DNA from: Candidatus Zymogenaceae bacterium
Lineage (GTDB): Bacteria; Desulfobacterota; Zymogenia; Zymogenales; Zymogenaceae
DNA: 64,000 bases
Direction: 5' to 3'
Assembly: GCA_016931225.1 (NCBI GenBank)
Contig: JAFGFE010000002.1
Span: 54,144 to 118,143, forward strand
The notes under the pieces were generated by a model. It did no database searches. It had not been told where the DNA came from and saw only the letters and a list, made by a program, of their open reading frames with translations. The position numbers and the translations under genes were made by a program. Positions 17,352 to 28,110 of the stretch are shown piece by piece. Every line of letters begins with the position of its first letter. Positions within the stretch are counted from its first letter, which is position 1.

Positions 17352-20051
17352 ATGAAAGTCTCCGAACTCGCAAAAAAACTAAAAATGGAGAACGAGGCGC
17401 TCGTTTCCAAGATAAAGGAAATGGGTTTGGAAGTTTCCGACGCTTCTGAGAATCTCAAATCGGAGGAGGTGCGCATTCTTGAGGAAAAAATCAAGAAGGA
17501 ACGCAGTTCCGAGGTTGTAGAGGAACGCATCAAACCCACGGTTATCAGAAGGCGCGCCAAGAAAAAGGGGAAACCGGAAGAGGAAAAGGAGTCGACGGAA
17601 GCCGCCGAAAAATCCGCGGAAGCAGAAGAATCCCAGGAGCCGGAGACAGTAGAGGAAAAGACGAAAAAGACCGCAAAAACTCCGGTCGAGGCGGCCCTTG
17701 AGCCCGCGGTCGACGAGAAAAAGACCGAGACCAAGAAGGAAGCCGCAAAGAAGGCCGCGGCTCCGAAAGAGGAGCCCCCGATTCCGGAGAAGGCCGCCGA
17801 AGAGAAACCGGAGCCTGCGAAGGCAGAGATGGCCGCGGAGGAGCACGCCGAGCCGGAAGAAAAGGGCAGGACAGCACCCAGGAAGAGGCTTCGAACGGTT
17901 TCCCGTGAGGTTTCTCCCGAGTTGTCCGGCCCAAAAATAATTGCGAAGCCGGATAAGGAAAAGAAGGAAAAACCAAAACCGAAGCCGAAAGCGAAAAGGA
18001 CCTCCCCGGAGGAAGAGAAGGCGGCAGCTCCCGACAAGGCTGTAGGTCAGGTCGTCTCTCCGGAAAAGGCTGTTGAAGCCGGGAAGAGAAAGAAGAAGAA
18101 ACGGCGTCCCTCCGCCGTCACGGAGGAGAGCGCCCCGAAGCGGGCTCCGAAGAAGCGGGAAGTGTTGATCAAGCCCGAACAGGAATTTGAGGAGGGACGC
18201 AAGGTTCGGGCGCCAAAGGGGGCGAAAAAACAGAAAAGGACGCCGAAACAGGTAAAAAAGGTCTTTCAGAAACCGACAATCACCACTCCCAAGGCCATCA
18301 AACGCGTTATCAAAATCGAAGACGTCATCAGCGTGGGCGAGTTGGCGAAAAAGATGGGTATAAAGTCCGGTGATGTGATCAGAAAGCTCATGGATCTCGG
18401 TACTATGGCGACCATCAACCAGATACTGGATATGGACACCGCCTCCGTGATCGCCCAGGAATTCTCCCACGAGGTGGAGAATATCGCCTTTGAGGAGGAA
18501 CGCTTTATCAAGGATGTCGTGGATTCGGAAGATGATCTGAAGGCGCGCCCCCCGGTCGTAACGGTTATGGGGCATGTTGATCATGGAAAGACCACCCTGC
18601 TTGATGCAATTCGGGAAGCCAATGTCGTCGCCGGGGAGGAAGGCGGCATCACCCAGCACATCGGCGCCTATGAGGTGGTCAGTGAGGGAAGGAAGATCGC
18701 GTTTCTGGATACCCCAGGCCATGAGGCGTTTACCACCATGCGTGCCCGGGGCGCCCAGGTAACGGATATCGTCGTACTCGTGGTGGCCGCCGACGACGGG
18801 GTTATGCCCCAGACCCGAGAGGCCATCAATCACGCGAAGGCCGCCGGTGTCCCGATAATCGTGGCGGTCAATAAGATTGACAAACCGGACGCGAAGCCGG
18901 AACGAGTGAAAAAGCAGCTCATGGAGTTTGAGCTTTTGCCCGAGGATCTGGGCGGCGATACTATCTTTGTGGAGATCTCCGCAAAGGCGAAGACCGGTAT
19001 CCAGGAACTTCTTGAGATGATTCTTATCCAGGCCGAAATGCTTGAGCTTCGGGCGAATCCGAACAAGCTCGCCCGGGGTATCGTCGTGGAGGCCACCCTC
19101 GATCGAGGTCGAGGCCCCATCGCCACCGTTCTTATCAACGAGGGGACCCTGAAGGTGGGCGATTACCTTGTAACGGGGCTTTTCAGCGGCCGCGTTCGCG
19201 CCCTGATCAATGATCGAGGCGAACAGATTGAAGAGGCCGGCCCGTCGACGCCGGTGGAGATTCTCGGTCTCGGGGGCGTTCCTGAGGCCGGTGATCCGAT
19301 GATCGTGTTCGAGAGCGAGCGGGACGCCAGGGAAGTCGCCACCCATCGTCAGCTCAAGGAGAGGGAGAAGGAAATGCTCTCCACTCCAGCAAAGGTGAGC
19401 CTGGAAGACCTTTACGAGCGTATCCAGAAACAGGATATACGGGAACTCAACCTCATTATCAAGGGAGATGTTCAGGGATCCGTGGAAGCCCTCAGGGAGA
19501 GCCTTGTCCAGCTGGAGCAGGAGGACGTGAAGGTGGTTATTATTCACGACGCCGCCGGAAGCATCACCGAATACGACGTGATGCTCGCGTCCGCGTCCGA
19601 GGCGATAGTGATCGGCTTCAACGTGAAACCGGAGGCGAAGGTACAGGATCTGGCCGATCAGGAGAAGGTCGAAATTAAGCTCTATACCGTCATCTATGAG
19701 TGCGTTGAAGATATCAAAAAGGCCATTACCGGCATGATGGCGCCGAAACTAGTGGAAAAGACCCTGGGACGGGCCGAGGTTCGGGAAATATTCAACGTTC
19801 CGAAGCTGGGTGCCATCGCGGGAAGTTATGTTCTGGACGGCAAGATGCTCAGGGATGCCCATGTGCGCCTGATAAGGGAAAGCGAGGTCATCTTCGAGGG
19901 GAAAATGGGATCCCTTAAGAGATTCAAGGACGACATCAAGGAAGTCGCCAGCGGATTCGAGTGTGGAATCCGCATAGAAAACTTCAGTGATATACAGCCC
20001 AAAGATATCATAGAGGCGTATGAGATAGAGGAAGTGCCCGCTGAGATGTAA
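17352..20051 (+). CDS. infB: Translation initiation factor IF-2
   Basis: 899 residues from ATG 17352, chosen because AGGA precedes it and [25 protein letters not shown] is the standard IF-2 N-terminus; the frame extends upstream to 17274 without homology. Residues about 50-310 are a long K/E/A/P-rich linker. A second IF2-N domain is near 320-370. The G domain carries [17 protein letters not shown] and NKID. Domains II-IV follow. Recruits initiator tRNA to the 30S subunit and promotes subunit joining. The low-complexity linker makes long false frames on the other strand. Confidence 0.96.
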   Translation: MKVSELAKKLKMENEALVSKIKEMGLEVSDASENLKSEEVRILEEKIKKERSSEVVEERIKPTVIRRRAKKKGKPEEEKESTEAAEKSAEAEESQEPETVEEKTKKTAKTPVEAALEPAVDEKKTETKKEAAKKAAAPKEEPPIPEKAAEEKPEPAKAEMAAEEHAEPEEKGRTAPRKRLRTVSREVSPELSGPKIIAKPDKEKKEKPKPKPKAKRTSPEEEKAAAPDKAVGQVVSPEKAVEAGKRKKKKRRPSAVTEESAPKRAPKKREVLIKPEQEFEEGRKVRAPKGAKKQKRTPKQVKKVFQKPTITTPKAIKRVIKIEDVISVGELAKKMGIKSGDVIRKLMDLGTMATINQILDMDTASVIAQEFSHEVENIAFEEERFIKDVVDSEDDLKARPPVVTVMGHVDHGKTTLLDAIREANVVAGEEGGITQHIGAYEVVSEGRKIAFLDTPGHEAFTTMRARGAQVTDIVVLVVAADDGVMPQTREAINHAKAAGVPIIVAVNKIDKPDAKPERVKKQLMEFELLPEDLGGDTIFVEISAKAKTGIQELLEMILIQAEMLELRANPNKLARGIVVEATLDRGRGPIATVLINEGTLKVGDYLVTGLFSGRVRALINDRGEQIEEAGPSTPVEILGLGGVPEAGDPMIVFESERDAREVATHRQLKEREKEMLSTPAKVSLEDLYERIQKQDIRELNLIIKGDVQGSVEALRESLVQLEQEDVKVVIIHDAAGSITEYDVMLASASEAIVIGFNVKPEAKVQDLADQEKVEIKLYTVIYECVEDIKKAITGMMAPKLVEKTLGRAEVREIFNVPKLGAIAGSYVLDGKMLRDAHVRLIRESEVIFEGKMGSLKRFKDDIKEVASGFECGIRIENFSDIQPKDIIEAYEIEEVPAEM

Positions 20052-20066
20052 CGGGCGGAGGACGGG

Positions 20067-20375
20067 ATGTTCGTTGGCGTTGGACGAGTGGAGTTTTTCA
20101 TCCACCATGCGAACTCCCTGAAGTCCAAAAGGCAGGTTGTCAGAAAGCTCACCGATCAGGTTCGTAATAAATTTAACGTTGCGTGCGCCGAGGTGGATGC
20201 CGGGAACCTGTGGCAGAGGACGGTCATAGGCGTTTCTGTGGTGGGCAATGACGCATCGCTCGTCAACGCCCAACTGGATAAAATAATCAACTTCATGGAT
20301 TCTCTTCATCTCGCCGAAATGATCAATCAGGAAATGGAGATTATCCAGTATTCCGATGGGGAGAGATTTGTGTGA
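20067..20375 (+). CDS. DUF503 protein, YlxP/P6-like
   Basis: 102 residues: MFVGVGRVEFFIHHANSLKSKRQVVRKLTDQVRNKFNVACAEV, ending with the DSLHLAEMINQEMEII block that marks DUF503. Members often sit between infB and rbfA; ribosome-associated roles have been proposed but the molecular function is unsettled. Good site GGAGG ahead of ATG. The stop overlaps the rbfA start (GTGA). Confidence 0.9.
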   Translation: MFVGVGRVEFFIHHANSLKSKRQVVRKLTDQVRNKFNVACAEVDAGNLWQRTVIGVSVVGNDASLVNAQLDKIINFMDSLHLAEMINQEMEIIQYSDGERFV

Positions 20376-20725
20376 AAGCGCCCGGTAGAAGACCCGAGAG
20401 GCTGGGCGACCTGATCAGGGAAGAGGTATCGCGGCTTCTCATTGATGGAATAAAGGATCCGCGGATCGGTATGGTGAATATTACCGAAGTGGATGTATCC
20501 CCTGATATAAAGCGCGCCGTCATATATTATAATATTATTGGAGATCGTTCGGGGAAGGATGAGACTCAGAAGGGTCTGGAAAGCGCCTCCGGCTTCATTA
20601 GGACGATGCTGGCCCGAACACTGACGATCAAACGTATGCCGGAATTGTCTTTTGCGTATGATACCTCCCTGGATTACGCAGAACGCATGGAAAAGGTTAT
20701 TGACGACCTGAAACGAGAGCAATAG
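20372..20725 (+). CDS. rbfA: Ribosome-binding factor A
   Basis: 117 residues, GTG start overlapping the DUF503 stop. Type II KH fold: RRPERLGDLIREEVSRLLIDGIKDPRIGMVNITEVDVSPDIKRAVIYY, then the helix with FIRTMLARTLTIKRMPELSFAYDTS. Binds 16S rRNA during 30S maturation and cold adaptation. Complete at usual length. Confidence 0.95.
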   Translation: MKAPGRRPERLGDLIREEVSRLLIDGIKDPRIGMVNITEVDVSPDIKRAVIYYNIIGDRSGKDETQKGLESASGFIRTMLARTLTIKRMPELSFAYDTSLDYAERMEKVIDDLKREQ

Positions 20726-20730
20726 CATCG

Positions 20731-21723
20731 ATGAGAGCCGATATATCCGGGGTTATAGAACGCGCACAGCGGATATTTTTGACCACGCATCTGAATCCCG
20801 ATGGTGATGCCGTCGGATCACTCCTTGCGTGTTCGTTATATTTGAGAGAGCGGAATAGTTCAGTCACCGTGTACATGCAGGATCCGGTGCCGAAAAACTT
20901 TCGGTTCCTGCCCGGTGTTGACATGGTGGTGCATGATCTTGCACCGCTGAAGGGTTCCCGTTATGACGTGAGCCTCGTGCTTGACAGCACAGACTGGGAA
21001 CGGGTCGGCGGACGGCCCGGTTCGGACATCGACCTGGGGACGATTATCAATATCGATCATCATGTGTCGAATCGCGGATTCGGCGACCTGAATCTGGTCG
21101 ATCCCGGGGCATCGGCCACCGCAGAGATCATCTTTGATATTTTGAGCGGGATGGGCGGTCCCGTTTCCAAAGACATCGCCACATGTATTTATTCCGGGAT
21201 CATGAGCGATACCGGTTGCTTTACCTATTCGAACACAAACACCCGGGCGTTCGAAATTTCCCGAATCCTTGTGGAACGGGGCGTGCGCCCGGACATGGTG
21301 GCCGAACAGATACATGAGAGCTACCCGATCGCCCGGCTGGAAATGCTCCGGGAGGCGCTTTCCACCCTGGAGTTCTCGAATGATATGGCCATCGGTGTGA
21401 TGACCATCTCCCAGGAGATGTTTCAAAAAACACACAGCGGTCCTGATATTATCGAGGGTTTTATCGATTATCCTCGCTTCGTCGCAGGTGTAAAAGTTGC
21501 GGTTTTGTTCCGTGAGCTTCCGGAAGGGGGGTACAAGGTCAGCTTTCGATCCAGGAGCAATCTGGATGTTTCCAGGGTGGCGGCTCAATTCGGTGGAGGA
21601 GGCCATACAAACGCCTCCGGCTGTACCGTTCACATGCCCCTCGACCAGGCAAAGGAGAGGGTGTTCGACGTGGTGCGGGGTGCCGTTATGGATTCCATCG
21701 GGGAAGGGGTCGCCAATGCGTGA
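20731..21723 (+). CDS. nrnA: DHH-family nanoRNase/pAp phosphatase NrnA
   Basis: 330 residues. The DHH domain motifs are THLNPDGDAVGS, VLDSTDWERVG and INIDHHVSN, coordinating Mn. The DHHA1 substrate domain ends with FGGGGHTNASGCTV. Degrades short RNA oligomers and 3'-phosphoadenosine 5'-phosphate. Starts 5 bases after rbfA and overlaps truB by 8 bases; the rbfA-nrnA-truB order is common in bacteria lacking Orn. Confidence 0.93.
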   Translation: MRADISGVIERAQRIFLTTHLNPDGDAVGSLLACSLYLRERNSSVTVYMQDPVPKNFRFLPGVDMVVHDLAPLKGSRYDVSLVLDSTDWERVGGRPGSDIDLGTIINIDHHVSNRGFGDLNLVDPGASATAEIIFDILSGMGGPVSKDIATCIYSGIMSDTGCFTYSNTNTRAFEISRILVERGVRPDMVAEQIHESYPIARLEMLREALSTLEFSNDMAIGVMTISQEMFQKTHSGPDIIEGFIDYPRFVAGVKVAVLFRELPEGGYKVSFRSRSNLDVSRVAAQFGGGGHTNASGCTVHMPLDQAKERVFDVVRGAVMDSIGEGVANA

Positions 21724-22612
21724 AGACGGCGTAGTCGTCATCGATAAGCCTTCGGGATTGACGTCTCATGACGTCGTGCAGAAGGTCAAGAGGACACTGG
21801 GAGCGAAAAAGGTGGGACACACCGGTACGCTCGATCCCTTTGCCACGGGGGTGCTGGTTCTCGGTGTCAATCAGGGTACAAAGCTGATACCCTACCTCGA
21901 TAAAACCGATAAGGCGTATCGGGGTGTTATCGAGCTGGGGGTGGCCACCGACACCTTTGACGCCACCGGAGAGATTATCGAACGAGGGGACCCGACGGGC
22001 ATTACGACGGAAGACGTGATGCGGGTTTTGGATACGTTCACAGGCGAGATATCCCAGAGGCCGCCCATGTTTTCTGCGGTGAAGGTGGACGGAGTCCGGC
22101 TCTACACGCTGGCTCGAAAGGGAGTCGAAGTTGAAGTGGCCGAGCGGACGGTGAACATCACGCATATCGGAATGGTATCGTATCTCCCCCCGCTCATCAC
22201 GTTCGAGGTCACCTGCTCTCCGGGGACCTATATCCGTACCCTTGCGGTGGATATTGGGCGGGCGCTGGGGGTATGCGCGTGTTTGATGGAGCTCAGGCGA
22301 ACCCGCTCGGGGCCGTTTCACATCGAGGCGGCGCATTCCCTTGACGAGTTTGCCTCTTTAGGGAAAAAGGGATGGGAACATGTCATCGGGCTCAGAGAGG
22401 CCATCGGCAATATGGCGGAAGTGAGTTTGACGCCCAGTGACGCAGAGCGTGTCTCCCAGGGTGGACCGCTCTTTCGTGAAGAAATTGGAACGGTGAGTGA
22501 AGGAAGCACCGTCAAACTGGTATATGAAGGGAGACTATTAGCACTTGGACGGGTCGAAACACGAAGAAAAATGAAAGTCAATATCAGACCCTTCAAGGTT
22601 TTTCATCGATAG
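21716..22612 (+). CDS. truB: tRNA pseudouridine-55 synthase
   Basis: 298 residues from ATG 21716; the frame is open upstream inside nrnA, but [21 protein letters not shown] is the normal N-terminus. The catalytic Asp is in [16 protein letters not shown]. Other conserved blocks are [22 protein letters not shown] and [15 protein letters not shown]. Makes Psi55 in the T loop of tRNAs. A short PUA-like C-terminal part follows. Confidence 0.95.
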   Translation: MREDGVVVIDKPSGLTSHDVVQKVKRTLGAKKVGHTGTLDPFATGVLVLGVNQGTKLIPYLDKTDKAYRGVIELGVATDTFDATGEIIERGDPTGITTEDVMRVLDTFTGEISQRPPMFSAVKVDGVRLYTLARKGVEVEVAERTVNITHIGMVSYLPPLITFEVTCSPGTYIRTLAVDIGRALGVCACLMELRRTRSGPFHIEAAHSLDEFASLGKKGWEHVIGLREAIGNMAEVSLTPSDAERVSQGGPLFREEIGTVSEGSTVKLVYEGRLLALGRVETRRKMKVNIRPFKVFHR

Positions 22613-22629
22613 CAAGAGGAGGTAAAACC

Positions 22630-22899
22630 ATGTCGCTGGTACCTGAAGCAAAAACAGCGATTATCGAAGATCACAAAAAACACACGTCGGATACCGGTTC
22701 TCCTGAGGTTCAGATAGCCCTGATCACCGAGAGAATCAATATTCTGACCGATCATCTGAAAACCCACAAAAAAGATCATACATCCAGACGTGGTCTGCTT
22801 AAAATGGTGGGGAAGCGCAGAAGACTGCTGGATTACCTGAAACGAAAGGACATTGAAAGATACCGGGATTTAATCGGAAAACTGGGCATCAGAAAGTAG
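22630..22899 (+). CDS. rpsO: 30S ribosomal protein S15
   Basis: 89 residues with [29 protein letters not shown] and [22 protein letters not shown], the S15 signature. Binds 16S rRNA at the central domain. Strong ribosome site AGAGGAGG. The rpsO-pnp pair is conserved; pnp follows 35 bases later. Confidence 0.97.
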   Translation: MSLVPEAKTAIIEDHKKHTSDTGSPEVQIALITERINILTDHLKTHKKDHTSRRGLLKMVGKRRRLLDYLKRKDIERYRDLIGKLGIRK

Positions 22900-22934
22900 G
22901 CCCGCCGTCCGGTATCTCAATTTGAGAGAGATAT

Positions 22935-25070
22935 ATGATAACAAAAACAATTGAGTTTCACGGCCGTCCCTTTAAGCTGGAGACCGGCAAAATGGCCAAG
23001 CAGGCCAGCGGTTCGGTTCTCGTAAAATACGGCGACACAAGGGTTCTGGTTACCGTTGTTTCCGAGGATAAGCCCCGGGAGGGTGCGGATTTTCTGCCCC
23101 TGGTGGTGGAGTATCAGGAGATGACGTTTGCCGCCGGCAAGATACCCGGCGGGTTTTTTAAACGGGAGGGGCGGCCCAGCGAGCGGGAAATTCTCACCTG
23201 CCGCATCATCGACCGTCCCATCCGTCCGCTGTTTCCGGACGGATATTACTACGAGACGCAGGTCATCGCATCGGTGCTCTCCATCGATAGCGATAACGAT
23301 CCGGATATCATGGCGCTGACGGGAACCTCATGCGCCCTGTGTCTTTCCGATATCCCCTTCGACGGTCCCATCGCCGCGGTTCGTATTTCACGGGTTGACG
23401 GAGAATTTATCATCAATCCCCAGGCCAACGACCTGGAAAAGAGCGAGATGGACCTGGTGGTGGCCGCAAGCAAAGACAGCATCGTCATGGTGGAGGGGCG
23501 CTTCTCGGAAGTGGAGGAGAGCGTCGTTGTCGATGCGCTGATGCTCGCCCACGAATCGATTCAGCCGCTGATCGATATGCAGCTTGAATTAATGAAGGAA
23601 GTGGGAAAAGAGAAGCGAGACTTTATTGGAAAGAAAGCGGGTGTCGACACACTTCCCGAAATTATGGACGGATACGGCGATAAAATCGCCCAAGCCCTTT
23701 CTGTTTCGAGCAAAAAGGATCGCTCGAAGGCCATAAAGGCGGTGAAACAGGAGATGCTTGAGATCGTAGGTGAAAACGACGATCAGGATCGTGAGCGTGA
23801 TCTCACCGGTGCGTTTGAGCTCGCCCAGAAGAAGATCATGCGGGATCGGATTATTAAGGATAAGGTTCGTATCGATGGGAGGAAATTCGACGAGATCAGG
23901 AATATTTCATGCGAAGTCGGTTTTCTTCCCAGGGCGCACGGCAGCGCCCTGTTCACCCGGGGTGAGACCCAGGTTCTGGCGTCCAGCACTCTGGGGACCT
24001 CTCAGGATGAGCAAAAGATAGACGCCCTCAGGGGCGAGAGCTTCAAGTCGTTCATGCTTCACTACAACTTTCCCCCCTTCTCGGTTGGGGAGGTGAAAAT
24101 GCTCCGGGGCCCCAGCCGCCGGGAGATCGGCCACGGCGCCCTTGCCGAGCGGGCTATTTCCGCGGTGCTCCCCGATGAAAGTGATTTTCCCTATACGATC
24201 CGTATCGTATCGGACGTGCTGGAATCCAACGGATCGTCATCGATGGCGACCGTCTGCGGCTCCAGCCTTTCCCTGATGGATGCCGGTGTCCCGATCGCCA
24301 AGCACGTGGCGGGTATCGCCATGGGGCTGGTCAAGGAGAATGACGACATCGCCATTTTATCGGATATCCTGGGAGACGAGGATCACGCCGGTGACATGGA
24401 TTTCAAGGTCGCGGGTACGGTCGACGGGGTCACGGCCCTGCAGATGGACATCAAGATTTCCGGCGTCGACAGGCATGTTCTGGAGACGGCCCTGGCCCAG
24501 GCGAAAGAGGGAAGGATGTTCATTCTCGGCAAGATGAGCGAGGTCATCGAAGCGCCCAGGCCGGATATCTCCCAGTACGCGCCTCGGATTATCACCATCT
24601 ACATCAACCCGGACAAGATCAGAGACGTCATCGGTCCAGGCGGGAAGGTGATTCGCCAGATCGTGGCCGATACCGGCGCCCGTATCGAGATAGACGACGA
24701 CGGTCGTGTGGATATCGCCACCAACGATGAAACCGCCGCAAAACGGGCCGTCCAGATCATCGAGGACCTCACCCAGGAGGCGGAGATCGGCCGCATCTAT
24801 ACCGGCAAGGTGGTACGGATCATGGATTTCGGCGCGTTTGTCGAGATTCTTCCCGGCGTCGACGGGCTGGTGCATATTTCCCAGCTCGATCATCACCGGG
24901 TCAACAAGGTCACCGACGTACTCAAGGAAGGCGACGAGGTCAGGGTCAAGGTCATCGACATCGATAAGGAAGGCCGGATCAAGCTCTCCCGTAAGGAAGC
25001 CCTGGAAAACAGGGGGGGAGGGGACGACCGGGGCGGCCGAGGTGACAGACAGAAAAGACCGCCACGATAA
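22935..25070 (+). CDS. pnp: Polyribonucleotide nucleotidyltransferase (PNPase)
   Basis: 711 residues. Two RNase PH domains (about 10-215 and 310-545), with an all-helical linker between them. PGGFFKREGRPSEREILTCRIIDRPIRPLF and the second-copy block LPRAHGSALFTRGETQ are diagnostic. KH domain near 550-610 (IGPGGKVIRQIVADTGARIEI) and S1 near 620-690 (GRIYTGKVVRIMDFGAFVEILPGVDGLVHISQL). Phosphorolytic 3'-5' RNA decay. The tail after S1 is short and basic. GAGAGAGAT precedes the ATG. Confidence 0.97.
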   Translation: MITKTIEFHGRPFKLETGKMAKQASGSVLVKYGDTRVLVTVVSEDKPREGADFLPLVVEYQEMTFAAGKIPGGFFKREGRPSEREILTCRIIDRPIRPLFPDGYYYETQVIASVLSIDSDNDPDIMALTGTSCALCLSDIPFDGPIAAVRISRVDGEFIINPQANDLEKSEMDLVVAASKDSIVMVEGRFSEVEESVVVDALMLAHESIQPLIDMQLELMKEVGKEKRDFIGKKAGVDTLPEIMDGYGDKIAQALSVSSKKDRSKAIKAVKQEMLEIVGENDDQDRERDLTGAFELAQKKIMRDRIIKDKVRIDGRKFDEIRNISCEVGFLPRAHGSALFTRGETQVLASSTLGTSQDEQKIDALRGESFKSFMLHYNFPPFSVGEVKMLRGPSRREIGHGALAERAISAVLPDESDFPYTIRIVSDVLESNGSSSMATVCGSSLSLMDAGVPIAKHVAGIAMGLVKENDDIAILSDILGDEDHAGDMDFKVAGTVDGVTALQMDIKISGVDRHVLETALAQAKEGRMFILGKMSEVIEAPRPDISQYAPRIITIYINPDKIRDVIGPGGKVIRQIVADTGARIEIDDDGRVDIATNDETAAKRAVQIIEDLTQEAEIGRIYTGKVVRIMDFGAFVEILPGVDGLVHISQLDHHRVNKVTDVLKEGDEVRVKVIDIDKEGRIKLSRKEALENRGGGDDRGGRGDRQKRPPR

Positions 25071-25076
25071 CACATC

Positions 25077-26324
25077 ATGTTTCACAAACGATCCATCGGA
25101 TCGGGAATCACCTTCCTGTCCGAACACATACCCTATGTCCATTCAGTATCCCTGGGGATATGGGTGACCTCTGGATCGGTGTTCGATGGAGACAAAACAA
25201 GGGGCATCGCCCACTTCGTCGAGCATATGATCTTCAAGGGGACTCACAAACGAGACGCCTTCGCCATCGTCAAGGAAATAGACGATGTAGGGGGCGTCTT
25301 GAATGCGTATACGTCCAAGGAATACACCCACTTTTATGTCAAGGTGCTCAAGGAAGACCTCCCTCTGGCGGTGGACATCATCACCGACATTTTCCTGAAT
25401 TCCACGTTTCCCGTCGACGAAATAGATCGGGAGAAGAGAGTGGTCATTCAGGAAGTCAAGATGGTCGAGGATTCCCCCGAAGAGTACGTTCACGAGTTGG
25501 CCTTCGAGCGGATGTGGGATTCCCACCCCCTTGGATATTCCATATTGGGAGACGATCGAACCATCAACGGATTTCACCGTGATGTGCTCCTGGAGTATGT
25601 CGGCACCCATCATGTGAGGGACAACATCATGGTGGGTGCGGTGGGGAATCTCGAGGACACCGACCTGGAGTCTCTGTTGTCCACGGCCCTTCGTGATGTG
25701 GCCGAGGGATCGCACGGGAAGCTTTTGCCTCCCCGCTTTCTACCGGGATCGGTCGTCAGAGAGCGTGATATCGAGCAGGTTCACGCCGTCGTCTCGTTTC
25801 CCGCCCTCAATTTCTCCCATCCCAAGCGGTACGCCCAGTTCGTGCTGAATACGATCATCGGCGGCGGCATGAGTTCCCGACTGTTTCAGGAGATTCGGGA
25901 GAAACGGGGCATGGCGTATAACGTCTATTCCTACCTAAATACCTTTCGCGAGGCCGGAGTGATGGGCGTGTATGCCGGAACGGAGCCGGACCGAGTTTCT
26001 GAGCTTACGGCCGTGCTGGAGCGGGAGCTTTCACGCATTGCGAAAGAGGCCGTTACGGACGACGAGATCCGATCCGCCAAGGGACAGATCAAGGGGAACG
26101 TGCTCCTGGGTCTGGAAAGCATGAGCGCCCGGCTCGGGCGCATGGGGAAAAACGAGATGTATTTCGGCCGCCAGGTGAGCGCCGAGGAAATTCATAAGAA
26201 GATAGAGGCGGTCACCATAGACGACGTAAGTGAGGTGGCCCGGGAGGTGATAGATCTCGATGGTGCGTCGTCGGTGTTCCTGGGGCCGGTCACGGATTCT
26301 GACCTGGGGGCCTTCGGCGGCTGA
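25077..26324 (+). CDS. M16 zinc peptidase, single-unit (YmxG/MPP-like)
   Basis: 415 residues. Inverted zinc motif H46-F-V-E49-H50 with the third ligand E126 in VVIQEVKMVEDSP. The C-terminal half has the R/Y pair region of the family (GGGMSSRLFQEIREKRGMAYNVYSY), as in processing-peptidase beta-like bacterial proteins. No signal peptide, so likely cytoplasmic. It lies 7 bases after pnp, an arrangement also seen in Firmicutes and other deltaproteobacteria. Substrate unknown. Compare the exported two-unit M16 at 41868-44516. Confidence 0.9.
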   Translation: MFHKRSIGSGITFLSEHIPYVHSVSLGIWVTSGSVFDGDKTRGIAHFVEHMIFKGTHKRDAFAIVKEIDDVGGVLNAYTSKEYTHFYVKVLKEDLPLAVDIITDIFLNSTFPVDEIDREKRVVIQEVKMVEDSPEEYVHELAFERMWDSHPLGYSILGDDRTINGFHRDVLLEYVGTHHVRDNIMVGAVGNLEDTDLESLLSTALRDVAEGSHGKLLPPRFLPGSVVRERDIEQVHAVVSFPALNFSHPKRYAQFVLNTIIGGGMSSRLFQEIREKRGMAYNVYSYLNTFREAGVMGVYAGTEPDRVSELTAVLERELSRIAKEAVTDDEIRSAKGQIKGNVLLGLESMSARLGRMGKNEMYFGRQVSAEEIHKKIEAVTIDDVSEVAREVIDLDGASSVFLGPVTDSDLGAFGG

Positions 26325-26393
26325 TGCCGTATGAGATAATCGTGTTTTTTTAGCGGGGAGCCGCGCTTTCGCCCCTCGGTCCAAGAAGACGGT

Positions 26394-26720
26394 ATGCTTT
26401 CGGATAAAGACATCGATATAGAGTATTATCGGGCTTCGGGGCCGGGAGGACAGCGCCGCAACAAAAAGGACACGGCGGTCAGGGCCGTGCATCGGCCCAC
26501 GGGGATCGTTGCCGTGGCGGCGGAGAGCAGGTACCGATCAAGAAACCTGAAGAACGCACTGGACCGTCTTTCCCAAAAGGTCCAGGAGCATACCCGAATC
26601 CCCACCCCCAGAAAGAGTACGAGGCCGCCGGCGTATATGGACAGGCGGCGATTGCGGGAAAAGCGGATGATGTCCGAGAAGAAGCGGATGAGAAAAAAGG
26701 CCGATACGGCGGGTGAATGA
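26394..26720 (+). CDS. Short GGQ-containing release-factor-like protein
   Basis: 108 residues with the peptidyl-tRNA hydrolysis loop GPGGQ (GGQ at 18-20), followed by RRNKKDTAVRAVHRPTGI, the class I release-factor catalytic domain. No codon-recognition domain is present. The C-terminus (about 75-108) is highly basic and likely helical, which recalls the ArfB tail that enters the empty mRNA channel of stalled ribosomes. Probable ribosome rescue factor or peptidyl-tRNA hydrolase; exact subfamily uncertain. The stop overlaps the next start. Confidence 0.8.
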   Translation: MLSDKDIDIEYYRASGPGGQRRNKKDTAVRAVHRPTGIVAVAAESRYRSRNLKNALDRLSQKVQEHTRIPTPRKSTRPPAYMDRRRLREKRMMSEKKRMRKKADTAGE

Positions 26721-28072
26721 ATATGGAGCGGATCAACTGGATTGATGTCGGAGACGAGGCGGCGGAGATCCTGTCCCAATATATCCAATTCGATACGACC
26801 AATCCTCCCGGGAACGAGAAGGAGGCGGTTCAATTTCTCGCGAATATACTCGATAAGGAGGGGATCGCCCACGAGATTATCACATCCGCTCCCGGACGAT
26901 GCAGCATTCGGGCGAAAATCACGGGAGACGATCCTCAAGGTGTTGTTCTCCTCTCCCATGCGGATGTGGTCCCCGCCGACGGGACGCAGTGGGAGATAGC
27001 CCCGTTTGCAGGAATACGTGAGGACGGCTGGATATGGGGAAGGGGAAGCCTCGATGACAAGAGCGAGGGGGTGATCGGGCTGATGGTCATGCTGCTTTTT
27101 GCACGGCTCGGCGTCAGATTGAAGCGGGATCTCGTCTTTTTGGCTACGGCGGATGAAGAGACCGGGGGAAAATTCGGCGCGGGATTTGTGGCCGAAACAC
27201 ACGGCGATTCGATTCAGGCCCGGGTGCTCATAAACGAGGGCGGCGGCCCCCTCTCGGGGGTTCTGTCTGGAGGGCGGCTTCTCTACATGATCGGCGTGGG
27301 GGAAAAGGGCCCTCTGTGGCTGACACTTCGCTGTGTCGGCACGTCCGGGCACGGCTCGGTTCCGGTAAAGGACAACGCGGTGGTCAGGATGTCCCGGGCG
27401 CTTTCCCGCCTGGGAAAAAAACGACGCCCCGCACGTTTTTTCAAACAGAATATAGACACCTTCACGAGCCTCGGCAGGGCGATGGGGGGGATCGGGGGGT
27501 TGGTGCTCAGGTCCGCCCGGATTCCGTTTTTCCGTCCATTGGCCGCCCTGGCGGCTGCGTTGAAGGATAAAAACCTTGACGCAATGATCAGGGACACCAT
27601 AAGCGTGACCGGCTTCACATCCGGCATCAAGGCGAACGTCATCCCCGACGAGGCGGTCGCCACCATCGACTGCCGCTTGCTGCCCGGAACGGACAAGGAG
27701 GAGTTTCTCTCGTGGCTCGGGCGGACCATCGGGGATGACGGTGTGGAAGTGAGTGAAATATTATATGCGCCCCCGTCCCTTTCGCCGTCGGATACCGATA
27801 CGTATCGGGAGATCGAACGGCTGATTCAAGAGATGTATCCAAATGCCGCATGCGTCCCCATGATAAACACCGGTTTTACCGACTCCCGTTATTTCAGGTC
27901 ACTGGGGATTGATTGCTACGGTCTCTCCACGGCTCCGCTGACGATTGAGGAGACGGCCCGGGTTCACGGGAAGAACGAGCGGATCAGTGAGCGGGCGCTG
28001 CTCGAGGGGATCAAATGCCTCTTTCATCTGGTCGGCGGCTTGTGCGGATCCGATACGACACAACGGGCATAA
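26717..28072 (+). CDS. M20 family metallopeptidase
   Basis: 451 residues, ATG overlapping the previous stop (ATGA). Zinc/catalytic motifs: SHADVVPADG, GRGSLDDKSEG and the general base in ATADEETGGKFG. A dimerisation domain follows (about 200-340), then the C-terminal ligand His in ARVHGKNERIS. Closest in style to carboxypeptidase/acetyl-lysine deacetylase or desuccinylase proteins with the opening YIQFDTTNPPGNE. Substrate cannot be set; not confidently DapE or ArgE. Confidence 0.85.
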   Translation: MNMERINWIDVGDEAAEILSQYIQFDTTNPPGNEKEAVQFLANILDKEGIAHEIITSAPGRCSIRAKITGDDPQGVVLLSHADVVPADGTQWEIAPFAGIREDGWIWGRGSLDDKSEGVIGLMVMLLFARLGVRLKRDLVFLATADEETGGKFGAGFVAETHGDSIQARVLINEGGGPLSGVLSGGRLLYMIGVGEKGPLWLTLRCVGTSGHGSVPVKDNAVVRMSRALSRLGKKRRPARFFKQNIDTFTSLGRAMGGIGGLVLRSARIPFFRPLAALAAALKDKNLDAMIRDTISVTGFTSGIKANVIPDEAVATIDCRLLPGTDKEEFLSWLGRTIGDDGVEVSEILYAPPSLSPSDTDTYREIERLIQEMYPNAACVPMINTGFTDSRYFRSLGIDCYGLSTAPLTIEETARVHGKNERISERALLEGIKCLFHLVGGLCGSDTTQRA

Positions 28073-28110
28073 CCGACCGGGAAAAACAGGAGGAGAAGGT
28101 ACGCTGTACG

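Noticed and set aside
17379..19547. 722-residue open frame on the minus strand
   Set aside because: Mirror of infB, produced by its biased codon use; leucine/arginine/phenylalanine-rich with no known domains.
25077..26324. Pairing of the two M16 genes as one heterodimer
   Set aside because: They are 16 kb apart, one cytoplasmic and one exported with its own inactive half.
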